Below, in pieces: positions 19,547-27,895 of a stretch of DNA of 33,241 nucleotides. Under the pieces are notes generated by a model. It saw only the letters and a list, made by a program, of their open reading frames with translations. It had not been told where the DNA came from and did not search any database. A program made the position numbers and the translations under genes. Every line of letters starts with the position of its first letter. Within the stretch, counting starts at the first letter, position 1. The stretch comes from Candidatus Ornithospirochaeta stercoripullorum (GTDB lineage Bacteria; Spirochaetota; Spirochaetia; Sphaerochaetales; Sphaerochaetaceae), in the NCBI GenBank assembly GCA_017694595.1, contig JADIMT010000092.1, positions 1 to 33,241 of the forward strand, written 5' to 3'.

Positions 19547-20800
19547 CTAGCCCCCGAAATACATGAAAAGATAAGCCAGCACATTCCCTTCCGTTTCCTT
19601 CAGCTGAATGGCCTCTTCATAGCTTATCTTCTCAGAACCTTTCATCATCGTCCTGACATGTTCTTCAAGAAGAGCTGCAAGCTGAGGAGAGTCAATCACA
19701 AGCGAAAGCTCTTCAGAAAGCGCCATTGAACGGAAATTGAAATTGGCAGAACCTATTACGACATAACGGGAATCTGCAATCATCAGCTTTTCATGAAGCA
19801 GCGGAAGTTCTATGCCATTCTCATCGAATACAGACAGAAAGACATCGGATGAAGTATCCGCAATCAACGAAGGCAAAGCTGAATATATTCCGCTTGCAGC
19901 ATAGCCACGGAGATCGACAGGCATGATGATATCCACATCAACCCCATGCCTGGAAGCTTCTTGCAACGCACTTTTCATGTTGCCATCCAGAGCAGGAAGA
20001 TAAGGAAGTATCAAGAGTTTCTCCTTCGCGCTCCCTATAACAGATGCGAACATTCCGGCAGTTTCCTCTGTCGGAACAAGCCATGCTTGAAATGATTCAT
20101 CCGCATCAGCCTCCGATACAGCGAAATCGTCACGTTCTATCTCTTCCATGCTTATATCATTCCACATTGAGACAAATTCATCAGAGAGAAGAGAGGCAAG
20201 AGATGGTGACTTGAACAGATACATGCTGTCACGCTGCGTCTTTCCCTCTCCTGCTCCAAGAGAGATGTAATTCATGTTCATTCCACCAATCGCACAATAG
20301 AGACCATCAACAACAAGCATCTTCACATGATCACGATGGATTATCGTCGCAGGATTGATCAGATGAGTCACAGAAACAGGATTATACTCTACCAGATGCA
20401 CTCCGGAAGAACGCAGAAAATAAAGAGGCGTCATATACTGCTTCGAAGCAGTCATATCAAGAGAGGAGATTCCATCGATTATGAAGTAGACTCTCACACC
20501 ACGCTCGGCAGCATCCATAATGGCTCTGTAAAGTTTCTCAAGAGCAGGGGCATCAGATCCGAGGAAAGTAGATATCAGAATATAGTCATCAGATTCTTCT
20601 ACAAGCTGTGTGAAGCGGTCAAGCCATGCGCTTCCATCAAAAAAAACTTCTGGCATTGGCACAGAGAGGGAACTGGCAGATGAAAGCTTCTCTTCCAGCG
20701 CTATTTCAGGAGATAGCAATCTGGAAGATGTGAAAGCTCTTGTGCTTGTACATGAGCAAAGCAATAGAAATATAGAAGTTATTACCCAGAACCTCTTCAT
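19547..20800 (-). CDS. phospholipase D-like / cardiolipin synthase-like lipoprotein
   Basis: Two HKD motifs HRDHVKMLVVDGLYCAIGG and HEKLMIADSRYVVIGSANFN; lipobox-like LLLCSCTS. Confidence 0.9.
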   Translation of the reverse strand: MKRFWVITSIFLLLCSCTSTRAFTSSRLLSPEIALEEKLSSASSLSVPMPEVFFDGSAWLDRFTQLVEESDDYILISTFLGSDAPALEKLYRAIMDAAERGVRVYFIIDGISSLDMTASKQYMTPLYFLRSSGVHLVEYNPVSVTHLINPATIIHRDHVKMLVVDGLYCAIGGMNMNYISLGAGEGKTQRDSMYLFKSPSLASLLSDEFVSMWNDISMEEIERDDFAVSEADADESFQAWLVPTEETAGMFASVIGSAKEKLLILPYLPALDGNMKSALQEASRHGVDVDIIMPVDLRGYAASGIYSALPSLIADTSSDVFLSVFDENGIELPLLHEKLMIADSRYVVIGSANFNFRSMALSEELSLVIDSPQLAALLEEHVRTMMKGSEKISYEEAIQLKETEGNVLAYLFMYFGG

Positions 20801-20804
20801 GACC

Positions 20805-21956
20805 CTAACGCATTGTAGGAAAAATAAAAGGCATCGGCAACATGTTTTCCAAACGATATTCCACAGGCTGCGAATGTGGAGTCACAAGCACTATCTTCGT
20901 CTCAGGTCTTGCAAATTCGGCAATCACTTGCAAGCACATCGCACAGGGAGGAGCAGGCGGATCATCATCTGAATAGACAACCAGCATGTCGATTCCGAAC
21001 TCACCTTCATTTGCAACTGCTGTAGTAATTGCGTTACGCTCTGCGCAGATAGTAGCGCCATAAGATGAATTCTCCACATTGCATCCAGCGTAAATCCTGC
21101 CTGTTGAGGCAGAAACAACAGCAGCCCCCACTTTGAATTTGGAATATGGTGCATAGCCATGTTTCCAGCTGTCTTTTGCCGCTCCGATAGCAGATTCAAG
21201 CACAGCAGAATAAGGAAGCTTCTCGGCAAGAGGCTTTATCCAGCATGCTCCATACTTCAACTTTCCAGAACGTTCATTGCCGAAAAGAAGCTCTTCCAAT
21301 TCCTCTCCAGAGTTGAAATCCTGGATGAATGACAAGTTCTCAATCACAGCATCAGCACCGGCACGAAAAGCTTCCGTAGCCCTTATTGTTGTCATCATAG
21401 AGACTACTCTGCACCCCGCTCTCTTGCCGCTCTCAATACCGCCAGGTGTATCCTCGAAGACAACAGCTTCTTTCTCATCACAGCCAAGATTAATCAGACA
21501 AAGCTGATAGATATCCTTCTCTGGTTTGTTCCGTTTGATATCAGCGCCAGTCGCGATGAAATCGAAAGAGGATTGCTCAAGTCCAACAGCCTCTATATTC
21601 GCTAGCACTTTCCATTTCGGTGCACTGGAGGCGAGCGCTGTCATAATCCCACGCTCCCTGGCTTTCCTGACGATATCAGCACCGGGGAGAGCTATATTCG
21701 TTTTTCCAATGAGCTCTGTGTATCTCTTTCTGAAGAACGCCGAAGCTTCTTCATAGGAATATGGAGGTCCATCAAGTCCTAAAGCAGATGCGGAGATATC
21801 GAAAAAAGGGCGCTCACCACAGCCCAAGGCATCACGGAAAGCTTCCTCATCAGCTCTTATGCCAATAGAGGAGAAATAATCAATACCAACTTTGATGGAA
21901 ATTCCTTCGCTATCGGCAAGAACTCCATCCATATCAAAAAGCAGCGCTTTAATCAT
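20805..21956 (-). CDS. fusion protein: N-terminal HAD-superfamily (beta-PGM-like) phosphatase + C-terminal cytidine deaminase
   Basis: N-term LLFDMDGVLADSE, ALASSAPKWKV, FEDTPGGIESGKRAG; C-term YAPYSKFKVGAAV, GCNVENSSYGATICAERNAI, PPCAMCLQVIAEF in one uninterrupted 383-aa ORF. Confidence 0.93.
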   Translation of the reverse strand: MIKALLFDMDGVLADSEGISIKVGIDYFSSIGIRADEEAFRDALGCGERPFFDISASALGLDGPPYSYEEASAFFRKRYTELIGKTNIALPGADIVRKARERGIMTALASSAPKWKVLANIEAVGLEQSSFDFIATGADIKRNKPEKDIYQLCLINLGCDEKEAVVFEDTPGGIESGKRAGCRVVSMMTTIRATEAFRAGADAVIENLSFIQDFNSGEELEELLFGNERSGKLKYGACWIKPLAEKLPYSAVLESAIGAAKDSWKHGYAPYSKFKVGAAVVSASTGRIYAGCNVENSSYGATICAERNAITTAVANEGEFGIDMLVVYSDDDPPAPPCAMCLQVIAEFARPETKIVLVTPHSQPVEYRLENMLPMPFIFPTMR

Positions 21957-23320
21957 CTTCTGGCCCTGAGGAACTTTCCATCCCCTTTCAATCCCAGATA
22001 GATACCATCACCCATGATCAGACGGCCACGGAGATAAGTCATCACAACCTTTCCTGTCACATTGAAACCATCGTAAGCTGTATAGCCGGAAGCTGAATGT
22101 ATCGTATCCTTCGAAAGCGTCCAGTTATAATCAGGATCGAACAATGTTATATCAGCATCAGTGCCAACTTCCAGCGAGCCTTTCTCCGGATAGAGGCCGA
22201 AGAGCTTTGCAGGGCCTGTAGAAACAAGGTTGACAACCTGCGAAAGCGAGAGCTTGCCGCTTGTAAGCGCAAATGTATGCAAGAGCGGAAGCAGCTCCTC
22301 AGTACCTGGAATGCCTGGATATATTGTCCTGCAATCATTGCTTTCAAGCTTCTGCTCCCTTGTAAATGAACAGTGGTCAGTAGCCACAACCTGGATTTCT
22401 CCATTGACAAGCGCTTCCTGCAGTGCCTCATTGTCTTCAGCTGTGCGAAGCGGCGGTGTCATCACATACAACGGTCCATCAACGCCCTCAAGCTTCTCTT
22501 TTGTCAGGAAAAGATAATGTGGTGTCGTCTCCACAATGACCTTCACGCCATCCATTCTCAGGCGTCTCACGCTCTCCAAGCCTTTCTTCGATGAAAGATG
22601 GACAACGTAGATAGGCATATCAAGCTCTCCAGCGATTCGACCTACATACTCGATAGCAGCAGCTTCAGCCTCTGCAGGACGCAGCGCAGCGTGATCTATT
22701 GGCTTGTAAGTTCCCTTCCAATTGGCCGAGATGGATGTGACTATCTCATCATCTTCACAATGCACAGTGACCATCAGTCCCAGATCCTTAGCATCGCTGA
22801 AAATCGATTTGAGCTCATCGCGGTTATCAACAAGATATCCGACATCTTTATATGTAGTGAACAGCTTAAGAGTCCCGATACCAGCCCTCTTTATCGACTC
22901 AAGCTCCCTCCTGATATCAGCCCTGTATTTGTAAACTCCCTGATGAAGTGCATAGTCAATAGCCATCGGAATCATCTCGCGCCGTCTTGCATGGAGAGAA
23001 TCCAGCAAAGAGATTTTATTATCATCTGCGAAATCAACAACAGTTGTGACACCGCCGAAAGCCGCCAGCCTTGAACCTTCCTCGAAGGAGTCAGCAGTCA
23101 CGGTTCCCCTGCTCACTAAATGATAATGTGTATGCGCATCGATTATTCCAGGAAGGACGCAAAGACCATCCGCATGCACGACCATTGTATCAGGAGGTAG
23201 TGTCGCAACGTCTATCGCCGGCGCTACACGCACAATCTTTGAACCAGAAATCAGAATGTCATAGTGGCGCATCCACTCTGTATCAACAACTAAACCGTTT
23301 TTAATCAGAATATCGCTCAT
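21953..23320 (-). CDS. dihydropyrimidinase / D-hydantoinase-like amidohydrolase
   Basis: VLPGIIDAHTHYHL, GIGTLKLFTTYK (carbamylated Lys region), VATDHCSF; stop overlaps start of the HAD-CDA gene as ATGA. Confidence 0.9.
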   Translation of the reverse strand: MSDILIKNGLVVDTEWMRHYDILISGSKIVRVAPAIDVATLPPDTMVVHADGLCVLPGIIDAHTHYHLVSRGTVTADSFEEGSRLAAFGGVTTVVDFADDNKISLLDSLHARRREMIPMAIDYALHQGVYKYRADIRRELESIKRAGIGTLKLFTTYKDVGYLVDNRDELKSIFSDAKDLGLMVTVHCEDDEIVTSISANWKGTYKPIDHAALRPAEAEAAAIEYVGRIAGELDMPIYVVHLSSKKGLESVRRLRMDGVKVIVETTPHYLFLTKEKLEGVDGPLYVMTPPLRTAEDNEALQEALVNGEIQVVATDHCSFTREQKLESNDCRTIYPGIPGTEELLPLLHTFALTSGKLSLSQVVNLVSTGPAKLFGLYPEKGSLEVGTDADITLFDPDYNWTLSKDTIHSASGYTAYDGFNVTGKVVMTYLRGRLIMGDGIYLGLKGDGKFLRARR

Positions 23321-23360
23321 ACTGATAGGATACTACTGAGATGCAGAACTTACAAAAGGA

Positions 23361-23386
23361 AAAAGGAGGCTCGTGAAAAGCCTCCC
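23361..23386 (-). terminator. Rho-independent terminator downstream of the ABC permease gene
   Basis: Minus strand GGAGGCT-tttcacg-AGCCTCC followed by TTTTTCCTTTT. Confidence 0.8.
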
Positions 23387-23407
23387 AAAGATAAAACCTG
23401 TTTTCTA

Positions 23408-24235
23408 TCAGCCTTTTACACCGCTGGAAACTTCGGAACTCATGATCTGACGGTTGAATATGATGAAGATGATGAGAACCGGAATCATCGTGATTACAGA
23501 GAATGCAAGGAGAGCTGACCAGTCAACAGCTTCTGCACCGCTGAGCGTTCTGAGCTGGAGCTGCATAGTGTATTTATCAGGATTTGTAAGTGCGAGCAAT
23601 GGCCAGATGTAATCATTCCATCTCCAGCGGAATGAGAAGATAGCAAGAATAGCTATCTGGCTTCGGCAGAGAGGAACCATGATCTGTACAAACGATCTTC
23701 CTTCGTTAGCGCCATCGATTCTAGCTGCTTCAAGGAGTTCGTCTGGAATGGAGATGAAGAACTGACGCATCAAGAATACACCTGTCATTGTACCGACTGT
23801 CGGGATAATAGCACCCCAGAGCGAGTTGTACAGGCCAAGCGAAAGAATGACCTTGAAGCTTGGGGACATGATGACTTCTGTCGGAAGCATAGTCGTAGCA
23901 AGCATACACATGAAGAAAACAGAGAGCCACTTATAGTGATACTTCGCAAGCGCGAATCCACACATACAGCTCATGATGAGCGTGATGATCGTCGCGAAGA
24001 ATGTGATGAATGCTGTGTTGAATGTCGAAAGGATGATATTATAGCTCTCGAACGTCTTTGCATAGCCCGCTATCGAGAAGTTCTTCGGGAACAGCGTAAG
24101 AGGGAATGTAAAAAGCTCATCACCAGGCTTGAATGATGAGAGGACAAGCCAGACAACAGGGAATACCCAGATAAGCGCAAAAAGCAGAGAGACTACAGTC
24201 TTTCCGACTATTGTTGATTTCTTAGTTACATTCAT
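23408..24235 (-). CDS. carbohydrate ABC transporter permease (CUT1, MalG-type)
   Basis: EAA loop LLEAARIDGANEGRSFVQIMVPL, six hydrophobic segments. Confidence 0.94.
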   Translation of the reverse strand: MNVTKKSTIVGKTVVSLLFALIWVFPVVWLVLSSFKPGDELFTFPLTLFPKNFSIAGYAKTFESYNIILSTFNTAFITFFATIITLIMSCMCGFALAKYHYKWLSVFFMCMLATTMLPTEVIMSPSFKVILSLGLYNSLWGAIIPTVGTMTGVFLMRQFFISIPDELLEAARIDGANEGRSFVQIMVPLCRSQIAILAIFSFRWRWNDYIWPLLALTNPDKYTMQLQLRTLSGAEAVDWSALLAFSVITMIPVLIIFIIFNRQIMSSEVSSGVKG

Positions 24236-24236
24236 T

Positions 24237-25124
24237 TCAAGCCTCCTCGGATCTTGCGTTCATTCTTGTCTGTACGAATGAGATAACAAGAAGAACAACA
24301 AAGAGAATCATGGAAGCTGCTGATGCATAACCATGTCTGTTTCTTGTGAATCCAATCTGATAGATATACTGGATCATATATGTCGTCGATGTACCAGGAC
24401 CACCATTTGTGAGTGTCTGGACCATAGCGAAGACTTTGAACGCGTTGATCATCGATGTGAGGAGAATCATGAACGTGACAGGCTTCAGCGATGGCAGAGT
24501 GATGTTCCTGAATCTCTGCCAAGAGTTGGCACCATCGATGGTGGCAGCTTCGTAGAGATCTGCTGGAATCTGCTTGATACCGCCAAGATAGATAAGCATG
24601 TTGACACCACAACCAGACCAGACTGTAGCGATGATGGTTGTCCAGAAAGCTGCAGTTGGGTTAGAGAACCAACCTACTCCATTCAGCCCCATAGATGTCA
24701 GAAGATAGTTGGCAACACCAAATGACTCACCAAAAATCCACTTCCATGTAACACCGACCATGATAGTCGAAAGCAGAGTTGGCCAGTAAACGAGGACTCT
24801 TGTTATCGAGTTTCCCTTGATTTTCTCATCATTGAGGAGAAGAGCAAGGAAAAGAGAGACAACCATTCCCAATGGGACTGAAACTACAACGTAGAGAACA
24901 GTATTCAAGAAGACAGAGTAAAACTGGCTATCATGAAAAAGGCTGATGTAGTTAGAAAGCCCCACAAAATCCATATTCCTCCAGCCATCATAGTTGGTGA
25001 AAGAATAATAGAGTCCAATCACTGCAGGCCAAACGAAGAAGATGATAAAAAAAATGATATTAGGAGCGCAAAAGAGCAAAGCCCAGCCCTGGTTGCGATC
25101 CAAGTTATTCTTCTTTTTGGACAT
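24237..25124 (-). CDS. carbohydrate ABC transporter permease (CUT1, MalF-type)
   Basis: EAA loop LYEAATIDGANSWQRFRNITLPSLKP; directly upstream of the MalG-type gene. Confidence 0.94.
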   Translation of the reverse strand: MSKKKNNLDRNQGWALLFCAPNIIFFIIFFVWPAVIGLYYSFTNYDGWRNMDFVGLSNYISLFHDSQFYSVFLNTVLYVVVSVPLGMVVSLFLALLLNDEKIKGNSITRVLVYWPTLLSTIMVGVTWKWIFGESFGVANYLLTSMGLNGVGWFSNPTAAFWTTIIATVWSGCGVNMLIYLGGIKQIPADLYEAATIDGANSWQRFRNITLPSLKPVTFMILLTSMINAFKVFAMVQTLTNGGPGTSTTYMIQYIYQIGFTRNRHGYASAASMILFVVLLVISFVQTRMNARSEEA

Positions 25125-25198
25125 ACGACCTCCCTTATAACAGTTAGTTTATCATGGTGAAGGTCTCCTGCAACATATTCCTTGCCCCGATATATTGT

Positions 25199-25216
25199 AA
25201 TTTTTGCAATTTTTGC
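25199..25216. repeat. tandem 9-bp direct repeat (aatttttgc)x2 in a divergent intergenic region, possible operator
   Basis: aatttttgc aatttttgc between the permease gene start (25124) and the divergent 25293 gene. Confidence 0.35.
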
Positions 25217-25292
25217 TCTTAAAAGTTCATGAAATGAAAGACTCAGCAAAGTAATACTGACCATTATCTGTTTTTTGCGATATCATCTCTTC

Positions 25293-27719
25293 ATGCAGCA
25301 GCTAAGATACCCAATAGAACAAGGCAACAGCCTTTCCCATTGGTTGTACTCCGGAATCGAAGAACAGCCTGTGGATTCCCCAGCCCAGTCGTTCTATGCC
25401 CCTATAAATCTTGGAGAGGCATATGTCCAGATCGTCTATCCAGTAAGAAAATACTTTCTTTCTCACCATGACGTGGCGAAGACAGTGCTCTATAATGGAC
25501 CATATCCAAAAGCATGGTTCCCGTTTGAAGATTCAAAAGTCAATTTCTCGACAGCACGCCCCACCCCGACATTCATGTGGACAAATCTAAAAAGTACAGT
25601 AACTGTCCCTGAAAGCGGCAACTATCCATTCTCCATTGCCACATGCGGAGCCATTAAGCTATGGGTAGATGGAGAGGAAGTCATAACATATGCACCTTAT
25701 GACAGGAATATTCCGCATACAAAAGAATTCTCTATTGAGCTTACAACCGGAGCTCATATCTTCCAGCTCTATATGGATGAGCTTGCAGAACGCGACGCAT
25801 TCTTCTACTTTGATTTCATCTACCATGGAAGCAATACAATAGAGCAAAGCTTTGAAACGACAGCTGATGAAAACGACGCGAAAGAAGCTGAACGATTCCT
25901 CGAGAGCCTTTCGCTAACATGCTTCACATACTGCTTTGGAGGCATTGAAGCAGACTTCGACACATCGATGCTTTCCCATTCGCTTGTGATGAGCGTGAAA
26001 GGTATCGGAGATGATAAAACATTCACAGTGGAACCTGGAATGAGCCACTTGAAGCTTGCGGAGGGCTTTTCTGATACAGCTAGCTCTAAAGCATGTTTTT
26101 CAGCCACTGTAGGCAATCTGGTTATCGAGAGGAAGATCCTTTATAACACAGCACCTGTGTATATGACAGAGCTTCCTATCCATAGCTCAATCGAAGAGAG
26201 AAAGCGGGAAGCACTGCAGTTTGCAGCATTGCACGGGGATGCTCTGATGCATCAGGCTATGGCTTTGATGAGCATTGAGAACAGAATCTCAGAGCGTTGC
26301 AGATCATATATCGAGAGAAGCCTCAGCATGATTGAACGAAAAGAAGACTGCGCTGATTTTGTCATGGCACCTCTTCTCTGGAGCATGAAGAAAGACAAAG
26401 CGCTCTATCCAGAAGATCTCTATGAGAGGGCAAAGAGTGCTGTACTGAATTTCAGATACTGGATTGATGAGAAAGGCAGTGATTCGATGTGGTATTTTTC
26501 GGAAAACCATGCATTCCTCTTCCATACTTCACAGTATCTTGCGGGTATTCTATTTCCAGATGAGCGGTTCGCTGTCAGCGGAAGGAAAGGAAGCGAACAG
26601 CGCAAGATCGGAAAAGCCAATCTGATGACATGGTTCAGGAATTTCAGTCTCTATCATTATGCTGAATGGAACAGTGCCACTTACTTCCCAGTCGATCTCA
26701 TCGGGCTTTTCTCACTTTACAGCGCAGCTGAAGATGAGGATATCATAAAGAAGACAATAGATGCCCTGGATTATACGTTCAGGATAATCAGGGACAACAC
26801 ATTCAAAGGAATCATGACAGCCTCTTTCGGCAGAGCATATGAAGGAACAGTAAAGGCAAAAGAGCTCAACGAGCCATCTTTCCTTTCATACATCGCATTC
26901 GGAGAAGGTCATGCCACTAAGCATAACAGAGCTTCTATACTCTTTTCTCTGTCTTCCTACATTCCACCATACTCAATGATAGAACCTCTGAATGATGGAG
27001 AGATCAGGACGACAGTGACAGTACAGGGGCTGGCACCTGTCTGGACGTACAGAGCGGAGACAAAGTACTGGTCATTATCTTCTGCTGAGGAATTCAAGCC
27101 GTTCCAGCATGGACATCAGCAGCATATCATGGACTGTACATTCGGAGCGGAAGCTCCATTCTTCATAAATCATCCAGGAGAGAGAGCATATAGTGGAGAA
27201 AACAGGCCTGCATACTGGGCAGGAAACGGCACAGTCCCTCTGATAATCCAATACAAAGGGCTTGCGATTATGATTTTCTCCACAGAAGAGAAGGAAGTCG
27301 TAAAATACATCCATGCTTACTTCCCCACATGGTTCTATGATGAATGGTCAGTGGAAGATCACTACGTTTTCGCTTCTTCCAAAGATGGCTATCTCGGTGT
27401 TTATTTCTCTTCAAATCCACACCTTGTGACATGGGGTATGAACAGGGGAAGGGAAATCATTGCAGATGGAGAGAAGCAGATGTGCATAGTAAGGTTGTCA
27501 GACAGAGCGGAATGCGGTTCCTTTGCCCATTTCAAAGAGCTCTTCAAGAGCATGGCTATCAGCTACGATAGCGATTCAGATAGTGCCTCTGCTGATGATT
27601 TCTCTTATGGCATTCTCGAAGCTGGACGCAATAAAATCCCGACGCTCAATGGAGAGTTCTACGATTGGCGCTATGCTTCCGGCTATGAAAGATTAACAGA
27701 ACAAACAGAAGCCCATTAA
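25293..27719 (+). CDS. large putative carbohydrate-active protein, N-terminal beta-sandwich/PA14-like region and central alpha-helical toroid-like region; family not recognised
   Basis: Single long ORF, no signal peptide; N-terminal VTVPESGNYPFSIATCGAIKLWVDGEEV...TTGAHIFQLYMDEL; central WYFSENHAFLFHTSQYLAGILFPD...NFSLYHYAEWNSATYFPVDLIGLFSL. Start chosen at ATG 25293; tandem TAATAA stop. Confidence 0.6.
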   Translation: MQQLRYPIEQGNSLSHWLYSGIEEQPVDSPAQSFYAPINLGEAYVQIVYPVRKYFLSHHDVAKTVLYNGPYPKAWFPFEDSKVNFSTARPTPTFMWTNLKSTVTVPESGNYPFSIATCGAIKLWVDGEEVITYAPYDRNIPHTKEFSIELTTGAHIFQLYMDELAERDAFFYFDFIYHGSNTIEQSFETTADENDAKEAERFLESLSLTCFTYCFGGIEADFDTSMLSHSLVMSVKGIGDDKTFTVEPGMSHLKLAEGFSDTASSKACFSATVGNLVIERKILYNTAPVYMTELPIHSSIEERKREALQFAALHGDALMHQAMALMSIENRISERCRSYIERSLSMIERKEDCADFVMAPLLWSMKKDKALYPEDLYERAKSAVLNFRYWIDEKGSDSMWYFSENHAFLFHTSQYLAGILFPDERFAVSGRKGSEQRKIGKANLMTWFRNFSLYHYAEWNSATYFPVDLIGLFSLYSAAEDEDIIKKTIDALDYTFRIIRDNTFKGIMTASFGRAYEGTVKAKELNEPSFLSYIAFGEGHATKHNRASILFSLSSYIPPYSMIEPLNDGEIRTTVTVQGLAPVWTYRAETKYWSLSSAEEFKPFQHGHQQHIMDCTFGAEAPFFINHPGERAYSGENRPAYWAGNGTVPLIIQYKGLAIMIFSTEEKEVVKYIHAYFPTWFYDEWSVEDHYVFASSKDGYLGVYFSSNPHLVTWGMNRGREIIADGEKQMCIVRLSDRAECGSFAHFKELFKSMAISYDSDSDSASADDFSYGILEAGRNKIPTLNGEFYDWRYASGYERLTEQTEAH

Positions 27720-27782
27720 TAAAAGAGGAGCTGTCGCATAAATTACTTTTGAGAATTGGCAGCATCCATTAATCAACCACAG

Positions 27783-27806
27783 AGCAGGACTTCGGTCCTG
27801 CTTTGT
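27783..27806 (+). terminator. strong stem-loop with C(UUCG)G tetraloop, terminator-like
   Basis: AGCAGGAC-TTCG-GTCCTGCT followed by a short, weak T-run (TTGT); just inside the tentative left end of the IS. Confidence 0.5.
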
Positions 27807-27895
27807 ACATCAAAGCAAGTGAATGAATGTAGAATGGGGCTATCTGAGACAGAATCATCCCTGGGGAATACCAGAACCAGATATGCATCACAGAC

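Noticed and set aside
19547-23320. PLD + deaminase + hydrolase cluster as an antiphage island
   Set aside because: The PLD protein is a signal-peptide lipoprotein and the deaminase and hydantoinase look like metabolic salvage enzymes; no helicase, nuclease sensor or toxin partners.
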